NCBI RefSeq assembly: GCF_036263595.1
Contig: NZ_DATAGQ010000132.1
Location: 4,656 to 68,655, forward strand
DNA from: Geminicoccus sp036263595
GTDB lineage: Bacteria > Pseudomonadota > Alphaproteobacteria > Geminicoccales > Geminicoccaceae
DNA length: 64,000 nucleotides
Reading direction: 5' to 3'
The notes under the pieces were generated by a model. It did not search any database, was not told where the DNA came from, and saw nothing but the letters and a program-made list of their open reading frames with translations. The translations under genes were made by a program, and so were the position numbers. This document shows positions 26,997 through 35,566 of this stretch, in pieces (the stretch's first letter is position 1; each line of letters starts with the position of its first letter).

Positions 26997-27997
26997 TTCG
27001 ACTTGATCTCCATGCCGTACTTCTTGTTCACGAAAGCCAGCGTGTACGACTTTGCAAGGTCGAGGTCGGCGGGGAACAAGCCGGCCTGCACGGTCAGGCC
27101 GAAGAACGACTTGATGCGCTCGTCGGTCATGGCGCCAATGCCGAGTTCAAGCGAGTCGCCGGAATCGACGATTCCGTACTCCAGCATCTTGGCCCGAGAG
27201 AACGCGATCTGCTCGTCCGTCATGTCGGGGTTATCGCGCTTGATGAGTTCATTCGCCGGCGACGGATCGCCATACATGTAGGAGTACCAGCCACGGAGGC
27301 TTGCATCGACAAAGCGCTGCACCAGCTCGGGATTCTCGTTCACGAGCTTCCAGGAGGTCTGGATGGTCGTCGAATAGGTCCCGTAGCCGGCATCGGCCAG
27401 CAGGTGGACGACTGGCTTGAAGCCACCCTCCTTTTCGACGGCAAAGGGCTCCGAGGTCAGGTAGCCCTGCTGCACGGCACTCTTGTCGGCAAGGAACGGA
27501 GCCAGGCTGTAGGTATAGGGACGGATCTGGTCGTCCGTGTAGCCGAACTTCACCTTGAGGAACTGCCAGTAGGTCGTGCGGGCATCCGCCGAAATCATCA
27601 CCGGCTTGCCTTTGATCGCTTCCAGGCTGTCGTTCCCGGCTCCGGGGTGGGCGATCAGGACCTGGGGATCCTTTTGGAAGATCGCCGCGACCGTCACCAT
27701 CGGGACGTCGTTCTGGACGAAGTTGAACGCCTCGAACATCGAGCCGCCCATGTTGAAGTCGATCTTGCCGGCTGCCAGGAGCTGGGCGTGGTTGACCTGC
27801 GGACCGCCCGGCCGGATCGTCACCTTGAGTCCGGCTTGCTCGTAGAGGCCGGTAGCGACCGCCTGGTAGTAGCCGCCATGTTCGGCCTGGGCCTTCCAGT
27901 TGGTGCCGAACGTGACCTCGTCCTGGGCGAGTGCGGGCAAGGCTGCCAGGAGCCCGTAACCCAGGACCAGACCAGCTACCGACCGCCGAGCAATCAT
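26993..27997 (-). CDS. NMT1/THI5-like ABC substrate-binding protein
   Basis: A 334-residue periplasmic binding protein. The start at 27997 has an AGGGGAAG ribosome-binding site and opens a signal peptide (IARRSVAGLVLGYGLLAALPALA, cut before QDEVTF). The mature domain shows the NMT1/THI5 pattern: GGYYQAVATGLYEQAGLKV, RPGGPQVNHAQLLAAGKID and a DARTTYWQFLKVKFGY stretch. Family members bind formyl-aminopyrimidines, HMP, riboflavin or other small planar compounds. It leads the importer-amidohydrolase-oxidase chain; 143 bp upstream separate it from the reductase genes and may hold its own promoter. Confidence 0.9.
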   Translation of the reverse strand: MIARRSVAGLVLGYGLLAALPALAQDEVTFGTNWKAQAEHGGYYQAVATGLYEQAGLKVTIRPGGPQVNHAQLLAAGKIDFNMGGSMFEAFNFVQNDVPMVTVAAIFQKDPQVLIAHPGAGNDSLEAIKGKPVMISADARTTYWQFLKVKFGYTDDQIRPYTYSLAPFLADKSAVQQGYLTSEPFAVEKEGGFKPVVHLLADAGYGTYSTTIQTSWKLVNENPELVQRFVDASLRGWYSYMYGDPSPANELIKRDNPDMTDEQIAFSRAKMLEYGIVDSGDSLELGIGAMTDERIKSFFGLTVQAGLFPADLDLAKSYTLAFVNKKYGMEIKSK

Positions 27998-28140
27998 GTC
28001 GATCTTCCCCTGAACATCGTCGCCACGGTAATTGCCGAGCGTGTAGCAAGCGGAATGCCGTTCGATGGCCAAGGTGCTGTAGATCAGGCTCACGGGCAAG
28101 CCCGCTCATGTTCGAGGCAGCGACTGTATATTAAGTGTGC

Positions 28141-28800
28141 TCAGCGCAGCGATTTCAGGCGGTTGAGCCGCTGCTCGACCCGGGCCAGGAAGGCGGCACG
28201 GGTGGCCGGGGTGGACTGGTCCATCAGGTAGTGACCCTCCCAGAACGTCTCCCTGCGGGGAGCGCACAAGGGTCCGATACCGCGGAGCACGGTGCGGCGA
28301 CCAGGATCTCCTACCCACTTGGTCCACAACCACGGCGCGCCATAGGTGGAGATCCCGCCCAGGAGCCGGATGCGTGTCATGCCCGGCCGGATCGGCCCAC
28401 GGGAGCCAGGCTCCGGGATGATGAAGCTCCGGTGCGGAAGCCAGACGCGATCGAGCCAGCCCTTGAGCATGGCGGGCAACCCGTACCACCAGGTGGGATA
28501 GACGAAGACGAGGCCGTCGGCGTTCATCAGGCGCTCGAGAAGATCTTCGACACCTAGCTCGTTATCCCCCTTGTCGTGATAGCGCCGTCGCTCGTGGTGC
28601 TCCATGACCGGCTGGAAGCCCTCGGCATACAAGTCCAGCGCATCGATCTGGGCACCTCGTGCCGCCAGTACCCGGCAGGTGACGCGGAAGAGCGCCGTGT
28701 TGAAGCTTCCCGGATCGGGATGAGCATGCACCACGAGAATGCGCACCGGACTGCCTGCCTCCTCTGACCGCTTCGCCAATCGGCTCAGCCGAGCCGTCAT
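28141..28800 (-). CDS. Flavodoxin-fold NAD(P)H oxidoreductase, paralog A
   Basis: A 219-residue NQO1/KefF-type flavoprotein. It has a short N-terminal extension, then RILVVHAHPDPGSFNTALF (FMN phosphate loop), LYAEGFQPVMEHHERRRYHD, LVFVYPTWWYGLPAMLKGWLDRV (the flavin-contact WWYG motif) and a helical C-terminus. The ATG at 28800 is chosen over a TTG two codons earlier; a GTG directly before RILVV is also possible. A likely electron donor or quinone/imine reductase. Diverged tandem paralog of the next upstream gene (shared ERRRYHD), 24 bp apart, on the same strand as the importer operon. Confidence 0.88.
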   Translation of the reverse strand: MTARLSRLAKRSEEAGSPVRILVVHAHPDPGSFNTALFRVTCRVLAARGAQIDALDLYAEGFQPVMEHHERRRYHDKGDNELGVEDLLERLMNADGLVFVYPTWWYGLPAMLKGWLDRVWLPHRSFIIPEPGSRGPIRPGMTRIRLLGGISTYGAPWLWTKWVGDPGRRTVLRGIGPLCAPRRETFWEGHYLMDQSTPATRAAFLARVEQRLNRLKSLR

Positions 28801-28824
28801 CGACAATAAACGCCACCTACCCAG

Positions 28825-29406
28825 TCAGCGCTCGAAGTGCCGCTCGACCTGCCGGATGAAACGTTCGCGTTGGTCCTGGTCGATCGTATTCATCCGGTAG
28901 ACCGGCAGGTAGCGCACCCGCGCTCCCCGTCCCGCATACCAGGCCAGATAACGCGTGATCAGCTTGCGCGGCGGGTCGCCCATCCAGAACGCCTTCAGGC
29001 GATCCTGGCCATAGCTGGCGATGCCCGTCACCCGGTTCAGCCGGTTGAATTTGCTGGTGACGTCGGCCGGCTTGGAAAGATCGAACGCGACGCCAGGCAA
29101 AAAGATGCGGTCGAAAAACCCCTTGAGGAGGGCAGGCGGACCGAAGCACCAGACGGGAAACTGGCAGACCAGCCATTCGGCGAGGTTGATGCGTTCGATC
29201 CAGCCCTCGAGACCCTGCTGGTTCCGGGACAGATCATGATAGCGACGCCGCTCCTCGGCACGCATCACCGGATCGAAGCCCTCGGCCACCAGATCGCACA
29301 TGTCCACGACATGACCTGCCCGCTCGGCCGCCGCGACCGCCCGCGCCCGGATGGAGCCATGGAAGCTCTCCGGGCAGGGATGGGCATACAGCCAGAAGAT
29401 CCTCAT
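28825..29406 (-). CDS. Flavodoxin-fold NAD(P)H oxidoreductase, paralog B
   Basis: A 193-residue NQO1/KefF-type protein: RIFWLYAHPCPESFHGSI, LVAEGFDPVMRAEERRRYHD, CQFPVWCFGPPALLKGFFDR and LPGVAFDL. The flavin-contact motif reads PVWCFGPP instead of the more usual PxWWYxxP, so substrate specificity probably differs from paralog A. The ATG at 29406 overlaps the RidA stop (ATGA); the longer open frame upstream is a shadow of ridA. Two diverged copies side by side suggest a heterodimer or two sequential reductions. Confidence 0.88.
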   Translation of the reverse strand: MRIFWLYAHPCPESFHGSIRARAVAAAERAGHVVDMCDLVAEGFDPVMRAEERRRYHDLSRNQQGLEGWIERINLAEWLVCQFPVWCFGPPALLKGFFDRIFLPGVAFDLSKPADVTSKFNRLNRVTGIASYGQDRLKAFWMGDPPRKLITRYLAWYAGRGARVRYLPVYRMNTIDQDQRERFIRQVERHFER

Positions 29407-29789
29407 GAAGCGGCGATGGCCTCGATCTCGATCAGCGCATCGGGATGCGCCAACGCATTGATGAACAGGAGGGTGGAGGCAGGCGCGGGCGCTTCCACCC
29501 AATGGTCCCGCACGCCCATGTAGGCGACGCGATGAGCGGGGTCCAAGAGATAGGTGGTCAGGCGGACGATATTCGATCGGCGCATGCCCGCTTCGGCGAG
29601 CAGCAGATCGATATTGCCGAAGATGAGTTCGGTCTGCGCCAGGACGCCGACAGGAACCGTTCCATCCGGCGACACCGCGAGCTGCCCGGACAGGAACAGG
29701 AGGCGTTCGGCACCGGTCACGACGATGCCGTGGTGATAGCGGCCATAGGGTGGAAACACGCCGCCCTCACCCTTGATCGGCTTGCGCAT
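29403..29789 (-). CDS. RidA/YjgF/RutC-family protein
   Basis: A 128-residue RidA-fold protein: YHHGIVVTGAERLLFLSGQLAVSPDGTVP, FGNIDLLLAEAGMRRSNIVRLTTYLLDP, and a C-terminal LAHPDALIEIEAIA. The Arg needed for deaminase activity in archetypal RidA (usually in VRxxVxxLPxxxxVEIE-like context) is not clearly present near the C-terminus, where ALAHPDALIEIE replaces ARLPxxxxVEIE. This suggests a RutC-like or other subfamily that handles enamines, aminoacrylates or ring-opening products. First gene of the minus-strand catabolic run, 60 bp from the divergent creatininase-family gene. Confidence 0.88.
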   Translation of the reverse strand: MRKPIKGEGGVFPPYGRYHHGIVVTGAERLLFLSGQLAVSPDGTVPVGVLAQTELIFGNIDLLLAEAGMRRSNIVRLTTYLLDPAHRVAYMGVRDHWVEAPAPASTLLFINALAHPDALIEIEAIAAS

Positions 29790-29849
29790 GCCCCGGCTCT
29801 CCCGCGATGCTCCTTATCCGTGCCGGAACGCTAGCGGGAGAGACAGGCG

Positions 29850-30653
29850 GTGGCGAGACGTTGGGAGGAACTCCGCAGCCCCGAGTTCCGCACACTCGAT
29901 CCTGCCTCGACCGTAGCGGTCATGCCGCTGGGCGCCATCGAGCAGCATGGGCCGCACTTGCCGGTGATGGTGGATGCCCGACTCGTCGACGAGATCACGG
30001 ACCGAGCACTGGCGCGACTGGCCGACAACCTGCCTGTCCTGCGCCTCCCGACGATCCCCATCGGCAAGTCGAGCGAGCATGTCTGGTTTCCTGGCACCCT
30101 CACCTTCTCGGGCGAAACCGTGCTGCGCATGTGGCGTGAGGTGGGCGAGAGCGTGGCACGCGCCGGCGTCCGCAAGCTCGTGATGGTCAACGGGCACGGA
30201 GGGCAGATCCAGCCCATGCAGATGGTGGCGCGCGACCTGCGCGTCGGCGCCGGCATGTTCGCGGTCGCCTGCAACTGGTGGCAGTTCGGCTACCCGGCCG
30301 GCCTGTTCTCCACCGAGGAACGCCAGTTCGGCATCCATGCCGGCGCCATCGAGACCTCCATGATGCAGGCGATCGAGCCAAGCCTCGTGCGCATGGAGCT
30401 GGCGGACGACTTCGTTCCAGTGATGCGCAGCCAGATGGCGCAGCGGTTTCCAGCCCTGGCAGCGGCTGGCGCTGCGGGATTCGGCTGGATGGCGCAGGAT
30501 CTCCATCACTCGGGCGCGGCCGGCGACGCCACGACCGCTTCGGCAAAAGCGGGCAGCGCGGTCCTCGACCATGCGGCCACGGGCCTTGCGGCGCTGATCC
30601 GGGAGGTCGTGAGCTATCCGCTCGAGAACCTCAGGACCTCAACCGCCTGGTGA
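29850..30653 (+). CDS. Creatininase-family amidohydrolase
   Basis: A 267-residue metal-dependent amide hydrolase. Metal ligands of the family are visible: Glu and His in PLGAIEQHGPHLPVMVD, Asp following, His in MVNGHGGQIQ and Glu in HAGAIETSMM. This matches creatininase/MftE/FAPy-deformylase relatives, which open lactams or deformylate. The start is a GTG (ARRWEELRSPEF); no closer ATG fits. Divergent from ridA with only 60 bp between starts, suggesting shared control and a common pathway with the importer/amidohydrolase/oxidase genes. Confidence 0.9.
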   Translation: MARRWEELRSPEFRTLDPASTVAVMPLGAIEQHGPHLPVMVDARLVDEITDRALARLADNLPVLRLPTIPIGKSSEHVWFPGTLTFSGETVLRMWREVGESVARAGVRKLVMVNGHGGQIQPMQMVARDLRVGAGMFAVACNWWQFGYPAGLFSTEERQFGIHAGAIETSMMQAIEPSLVRMELADDFVPVMRSQMAQRFPALAAAGAAGFGWMAQDLHHSGAAGDATTASAKAGSAVLDHAATGLAALIREVVSYPLENLRTSTAW

Positions 30654-30791
30654 GCCGGCAGCTGAATTGCGAATTGATCGACGAAACATCATTTTCTACT
30701 ATTGCGTGGGTTCGGCAATGGCGATATATCTGTGTGCGTCGCAGGGTTTCGACCCAGTGATATCCGACTTGAGGCGTTTCCTCCCACTCTT

Positions 30792-30827
30792 GGGGCCGTG
30801 CGTAAGCACGGCCCCTCTTCTTTTTTC
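30792..30827 (+). terminator. Strong intrinsic terminator after the creatininase-family gene
   Basis: Perfect 10-bp stem GGGGCCGTGC / GCACGGCCCC (30792-30801, 30806-30815) with a GTAA tetraloop, followed by TCTTCTTTTTTC. It ends plus-strand transcription and lies right at the stop of the convergent BMP-transporter permease gene. Confidence 0.9.
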
Positions 30828-31767
30828 ATCGCTCTCCCTTCCGGTACGGGACCATCAGCGCCTGGGGCACGCTGGCACGTCTCGACACGAGAACTAACGC
30901 AGCGATAGAGAGAAGATAGGGCATCATGAGGAACAGTTGGTACGGGATTTCTGGTACCAGCGGTTGAAGACGCAGCTGGAACGCGTCGAACATGCCGTAG
31001 AGGATGGCGCCGAGCAGGGCCTTGCCCGGCTGCCAGGAGGCGAACACCACGAGCGCGATGCAGATCCAACCGCGCCCCTGGATCATGGTGAAGTAGAAGC
31101 TGTCGAACGCGGCCGTGGTCAAGAACGCGCCGCCGACCGCCATGAGCGCACTGCCGGCCATCAGCGCACCTGTCCTGAGGCCGAACACGCTGACACCTTG
31201 CGCCTCGCAGGCCTGCGGACTTTCGCCGGCCATTCGCAACGCCAGGCCGAGCGGCGTGCGCCAAAGGCCCCACGCAACGCCTGCAACCAGAACAAGAGCC
31301 AGCCAGGTGGGCGCCGTATGGCGGAAAAGGGCCTCGCCGATCCAGGACAGGTCGCTCAGCACTGGAAAGTGCACTGGCGCAAACGGCGTGATCTTCGGCG
31401 GCGAGCCGGAAGAAGGCACGCTCAGCCGGTAGATGTACCATGACAGGCTCGACGCGAAGAGCGTGATGCCCAGGCCAGCGACATGCTGGGAGAGACCGAG
31501 TTGTACCGTCAGTCCGGCATGCAGCAGGCCCACCAGTGCACCGACACAGGCGGCCGCCAACAGGCCCATCCATAGAGGTGCGCCCAGATAGACCGCGAGC
31601 CATCCCGTCATGGCACCAGCGGTCATGATGCCTTCGATGCCCAGGTTGAGCACACCCGAGCGCTCTCCCAGAAGGGCGCCGAGGGTCCCAAAGATCAACG
31701 GCGTCGCAATCCGCAATGCTGCAGCCCAGAACGAGGCGGCCAGCACGATGTCCAGAAATTCGGTCAA
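30826..31767 (-). CDS. BMP-type ABC transporter permease 2 (YufQ/NupQ-like)
   Basis: A 313-residue permease with 8-9 TM helices. The RbsC/LivM-fold signatures are LIFGTLGALLGERSGVLNLGIEGIMTAGAM and LGLALRMAGESPQACEAQGVSV. The start is a TTG (TEFLDIVLAASF) whose TTGA overlaps the stop of permease 1; no ATG precedes the conserved region. Last of four chained genes. Confidence 0.9.
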   Translation of the reverse strand: MTEFLDIVLAASFWAAALRIATPLIFGTLGALLGERSGVLNLGIEGIMTAGAMTGWLAVYLGAPLWMGLLAAACVGALVGLLHAGLTVQLGLSQHVAGLGITLFASSLSWYIYRLSVPSSGSPPKITPFAPVHFPVLSDLSWIGEALFRHTAPTWLALVLVAGVAWGLWRTPLGLALRMAGESPQACEAQGVSVFGLRTGALMAGSALMAVGGAFLTTAAFDSFYFTMIQGRGWICIALVVFASWQPGKALLGAILYGMFDAFQLRLQPLVPEIPYQLFLMMPYLLSIAALVLVSRRASVPQALMVPYRKGER

Positions 31768-32810
31768 CGGCGCACCCGATACTCGGCGAGGAACAGGGCC
31801 ACCAGCATCGACAGGAGCGACGTCGCGACGATCACGTCGGCGATGAACGACGGGACGCCGTGCGCCCGCGCCATGGCGTCGGCCCCGACGAACATGGCGG
31901 CGACGAAGACCGCCGCGGGCACAATGCCCAAGGGGTTCAGGCTGGCCAGCATCGCGACGATCACGCCAGCAGCGCCATAGCCCGGCGACAGGTCCGTGGT
32001 GACATAGCCCTTCAGCCCCATCACCTCGACGGCACCCCCCAGCCCTGCCAGCATGCCGCTGCCCAGGGCGGCCATGATCAGCACCCGCTCCACCTTGATC
32101 CCGGCATGGCGAGCCGCTGGCGCGCTCAGTCCAACCGCGATGGTGGACAGGCCGAACACGCTGCGAGCATGCAGGAACGCCACCGCAGCGGCAGCCAGCA
32201 ACGCCAGCACGAAGCCCCAGTGCAGCCGGCTGCGTTCCACCAGATGCGGCAGGACGGCTGTATCGATGATCGGCTCGGACTGCGGCCATCCGAACGAGAG
32301 CGGGTCTCGCATCGGCCCTTCCACAAGCAGCGAGACCAGCAGGATGGCCACGAAGTTCAGCAGAAGGGTCGTCACGACCTCGTCGACGCCGAACTGCACC
32401 TTCAGGATGGCTGGTCCTGCGATGAAGCAGGCTCCGGCCAATGCCCCGCAGACCAGGAGGAGGGGGATCTCCATCATGGGGGAGAGGCCGAAATTGATCG
32501 AGCCAAGCGCTGCCACGGCGATGGCACCCATGTAGAACTGCCCCTCTGCCCCGATGTTCCAGAACCGGGCGCGGAAAGCGACAGCCGCAGCAAGGCCGGT
32601 GAAGATCAGAGGCGTGGCGCGGGTCAGGGTCTCGGTGATGCCGAGCCTGCCGCCGAACGATTCGTTCAGGAGCGTTCCATAGGCCGCCAACACCGAGGCG
32701 CCTGCCAGTGCGATGAGAATACTGCAGAGGCTGAGTGCTGCAAGAATCGCTGCCACCGGGGCGGCCACGAGCGCGAGTGCAGGCACCCGCTCACGCCGTT
32801 CCAGCCTCAT
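31764..32810 (-). CDS. BMP-type ABC transporter permease 1 (YufP/NupP-like)
   Basis: A 348-residue permease with about 9-10 TM helices. Seen: ITETLTRATPLIFTGLAAAVAFRARFWNIGAEGQFYMGA, the diagnostic YufP/NupP stretch, and GVDEVVTTLLLNFVAILLV. It overlaps the ATPase gene upstream by 20 bp and permease 2 by 4 bp. With its partner it forms the heterodimeric channel for the BMP-type binding protein. Confidence 0.92.
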   Translation of the reverse strand: MRLERRERVPALALVAAPVAAILAALSLCSILIALAGASVLAAYGTLLNESFGGRLGITETLTRATPLIFTGLAAAVAFRARFWNIGAEGQFYMGAIAVAALGSINFGLSPMMEIPLLLVCGALAGACFIAGPAILKVQFGVDEVVTTLLLNFVAILLVSLLVEGPMRDPLSFGWPQSEPIIDTAVLPHLVERSRLHWGFVLALLAAAAVAFLHARSVFGLSTIAVGLSAPAARHAGIKVERVLIMAALGSGMLAGLGGAVEVMGLKGYVTTDLSPGYGAAGVIVAMLASLNPLGIVPAAVFVAAMFVGADAMARAHGVPSFIADVIVATSLLSMLVALFLAEYRVRR

Positions 32811-34311
32811 GGCGCTCCTCCCCTGCCATCATCAGGCCCAGTCCCGCCTCGCTCGTCTGCTCGATGGGCAGTGGCGCCGACAAGCGGCCACGAAAGATGA
32901 CCTGCACCCGGTCAGCGATTCGGAAGACCTCGTCGAGATCCTCGGAGATCAGCAGGATCCCGGCGTCATCCGAACGTGCTTCCAGCAGCCGACGATGGAT
33001 CTCCGCCACGGCTCCTTCGTCGAGCCCGCGGGTGGGCTGGCTGGCCACGATGATGCGCGGCTTCTCGATCAGGTTTCGACCGAGGATGAGCTTCTGCATG
33101 TTCCCACCGGACAGGAGCCTCGTTCGTGTAGTGGGCTTGGCACCCCGAATGTCGAATGCCTCGATCAACGTCGCTGCATGGGCGCGCGCCGCCCGTGGGC
33201 GCAACAGCCCGAAGGCGGAAAACCGGCGATCCCTGATCCGCTCCAGGATGGCATTCTCATAAAGCTGCAGGTCGCTGACCACGCCCTCCTTGTGCCGGTC
33301 TTCCGGGATGTGGGCGAGGCCCATCTGTTGCAGACCGGACGGATCGACCCGCCGCAGGTGATGGCCGTCGATCTCGATGCTGCCGGCCGTCGGCAGGGAG
33401 AGGCCGGCCAGGAGGCGCGACAGGGCTGCTTGGCCGTTGCCGGCGACACCGACGATCGCCAGCACCTCACGCTCGCGCAAATCGAGGTCGACCGCGGCGA
33501 GGCCGCCTTGGCCTGTGCTTCCGGCCGATACTCCCTGCAGGCGCAGGAGCGTCCGACCGGGCGGCAGTGGCGTGCGGGACGGATGGAGCACCCTGCGGCC
33601 GACCATCAGCTCTGCCAACTCGGCACGCGACGCACCTTGCGTTGGGCGCTCAGCCACCAGCCGACCCTGCCGGAGCACGGCCACGCGATCTGCGTGGGTG
33701 ATGACCTCGTGCAGCTTGTGGCTGATGAAGACGATGCTGAGCCCTTCCTGCGTCATGCTCCTCAGCGTGCTGAACAGCCGCTCCGATTCCTGCGGCGTGA
33801 GCACCGCCGTCGGCTCGTCAAGGATCAGAATCCTGGCCTCGCGGAAAAGCGACTTCAGGATCTCGACCCGCTGCTGCTCGCCCACGGAGAGGTCGGCCAC
33901 GCGGGCATCGAGATCGACCTGGAGCCCGAAGCGCCGGGCGAGATCGTGCAGGCGCGCGCGCGCCCGGCTGCGCCGCGAGCGGAGCGCGAACAGGGGCTCG
34001 GTGCCGATGGTGATGTTGTCGAGTACCGAGAGATTGCCGGCCAGGGTAAAGTGCTGGTGCACCATCCCTATCCCCGCCGCGATCGCCGCCGCCGGGTCAC
34101 CTTTGGGCAGTTCACGGCCGAACACCCTCACGCTGCCGGCATCGGCGACGTAGTGGCCGAACAGGATGTTCATCAGCGTGGTCTTGCCGGCACCGTTCTC
34201 GCCTAGCAGCGCCAGCACCTCCCCTCGGCCGAGCGACAAGTTGATCCGGTCGTTGGCGAGGAGCTGGCCGAACTGCTTGGTGATGCCGGCCAGCTCGAGG
34301 GCTGGCGTCAC
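32791..34311 (-). CDS. BMP-type ABC transporter ATP-binding protein (double domain)
   Basis: A 506-residue ATPase with two nucleotide-binding domains. Domain 1: GENGAGKTTLMNILFG, VHQHFTLAGNLSVLDN, LSVGEQQRVEILKSLFR, ILILDEPTAVLTPQE. Domain 2 has a degenerate Walker A (GVAGNGQAALSRLLAG), IPEDRHKEGVVSDLQL, LSGGNMQKLILGRNL, and the Walker B variant IIVASQPTRGLDEG, as is normal for the RbsA/NupO group. The GTG at 34311 overlaps the binding-protein stop. Confidence 0.93.
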   Translation of the reverse strand: MTPALELAGITKQFGQLLANDRINLSLGRGEVLALLGENGAGKTTLMNILFGHYVADAGSVRVFGRELPKGDPAAAIAAGIGMVHQHFTLAGNLSVLDNITIGTEPLFALRSRRSRARARLHDLARRFGLQVDLDARVADLSVGEQQRVEILKSLFREARILILDEPTAVLTPQESERLFSTLRSMTQEGLSIVFISHKLHEVITHADRVAVLRQGRLVAERPTQGASRAELAELMVGRRVLHPSRTPLPPGRTLLRLQGVSAGSTGQGGLAAVDLDLREREVLAIVGVAGNGQAALSRLLAGLSLPTAGSIEIDGHHLRRVDPSGLQQMGLAHIPEDRHKEGVVSDLQLYENAILERIRDRRFSAFGLLRPRAARAHAATLIEAFDIRGAKPTTRTRLLSGGNMQKLILGRNLIEKPRIIVASQPTRGLDEGAVAEIHRRLLEARSDDAGILLISEDLDEVFRIADRVQVIFRGRLSAPLPIEQTSEAGLGLMMAGEERHEAGTA

Positions 34312-35282
34312 GCCGGCTGGGAATCGTCGATCACGACCTCGAAGGCGCCGGACTTGATCGCGGTACGCTTGGCCTCCATGGGCGCCACCGCTTCTGCAGG
34401 CACGAGGTTTGGATCGAACGAGATATCGTTGCCCCCGAACCTCATGAAGCTGAACTGGCTGTAGTCCTTGCCCGTAGGCGTGCCTGCCTGCACGTCTGCA
34501 ACGGCGGCAGCCAGGATCGGGTCGAAGTTCCAAAGGGCGTTAGCGAACACTGTGCCGGGATAACGCGGTGAATAGTCGAGCAGCGATCCGATCGAAAGGA
34601 TGCCTCGGTCCTTTGCGGCGTCCGCCGTGCCGATCCGCTCGCCGAACAGGATGTCGGCGCCGGCGTCGATCTGAGCGAGCCCTGCTTCCTTGGCCTTGGG
34701 TGGATCGAAGAACGTGCCGATGAACTGCACGAGGAACTTGGCGTCCGGGTTCACTTCCTTCACCCCGGCCCGGAACGCGTTGATCAGACGGTTGATCTCC
34801 GGGATCGGGTAGCCGCCGACAGCACCATACACGTTCTTCTTCGACACAGCGGCAGCGAGCATACCGGTCAGGTACGCCGCCTCATGGTTCCAGGTGCCGA
34901 ACACGCCGAAGTTCGGCTCCTGCTCCTTCAGCGACGATCCCATGAGAAACCCGGTTTCCGGGTAATCCTTCGCGACCTGACGCGACTCGCGCTCGACTCC
35001 ATAGACCTCGCCGACGATCAGCCTGGCACCGCCATCCGCATATTGCCGCATGGCACGGACATAGTCGGTGTTGGCCACCGACTCGCTGAACACGTACTCG
35101 ATCTTGCCTGCCTCGGCGGCCGATACCATCGCCTGGTGCAGCCTGGAGTTCCAGGCGTTCTCCACCGGTACCGTGTGGATGCCCGCTACCTTCAACTTTT
35201 CCTGGCCCAACGCTGGCCGGATCAGGCCGATGGCAGGCAGCAAGGCTGACGAGGCGACAAGGCTGCGACGCGAGATCGGCAT
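34308..35282 (-). CDS. BMP-family ABC substrate-binding protein
   Basis: A 324-residue periplasmic protein of the BMP/Med family. The start at 35282 has a near-perfect AGGAGGAACC ribosome-binding site. The signal region carries an SRR (PISRRSLVASSALLPAIGLI), possibly Tat-type. The mature domain has KVAGIHTVPVENAWNSRLHQAM, FGVFGTWNHEAAYLTGMLAA and GAVGGYPIPEINRLINAFR. Relatives bind purine nucleosides or, in some operons, modified nucleobases. First gene of a four-gene importer with all junctions overlapping. Confidence 0.92.
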   Translation of the reverse strand: MPISRRSLVASSALLPAIGLIRPALGQEKLKVAGIHTVPVENAWNSRLHQAMVSAAEAGKIEYVFSESVANTDYVRAMRQYADGGARLIVGEVYGVERESRQVAKDYPETGFLMGSSLKEQEPNFGVFGTWNHEAAYLTGMLAAAVSKKNVYGAVGGYPIPEINRLINAFRAGVKEVNPDAKFLVQFIGTFFDPPKAKEAGLAQIDAGADILFGERIGTADAAKDRGILSIGSLLDYSPRYPGTVFANALWNFDPILAAAVADVQAGTPTGKDYSQFSFMRFGGNDISFDPNLVPAEAVAPMEAKRTAIKSGAFEVVIDDSQPA

Positions 35283-35566
35283 GGTTCCTCCTGTTCCGGG
35301 GCCAGGGAAGTGGTGACCGCTCGGCACGTCCTGTCAAGACTGGGCGGAACGAGCGCGCTGCTAGCCGGGCACTGGACATGCGCTGCCAACACACCATCAG
35401 CAGTGGTGAATATTTCGATGCGTCAAGTCAACTTCTAAGCTACCATTTCCGAATTTTTTATTGATTTCGCGAAGTATATCTAAATCATTTGCAAATTGCT
35501 GGAAGCCTGATCTTCAACGGATTCAAGCAAATGAAGCGACGAGCATCGATCTAGAGGACCACCGAC
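35283..35566. promoter_or_regulatory. AT-rich divergent promoter region (BMP importer / sedolisin)
   Basis: 284 bp between divergent starts. The sedolisin-proximal half is strikingly AT-rich (for example TTCCGAATTTTTTATTGATT at 35447-35466 and TAAATCATTTGCAAATTGCT at 35481-35500) against a GC-rich background, consistent with promoter or nucleoid-protein-binding DNA. I could not choose a single -35/-10 pair. Low GC may also reflect acquisition. Confidence 0.45.

Noticed and set aside
28000..28140. Possible thiamine (TPP) riboswitch upstream of the NMT1-like binding protein, suggested by a CCTGATCT stretch on the minus strand
   Set aside because: The partner CTGAGA element and the paired stems of the TPP aptamer are missing; a single short match is not enough.
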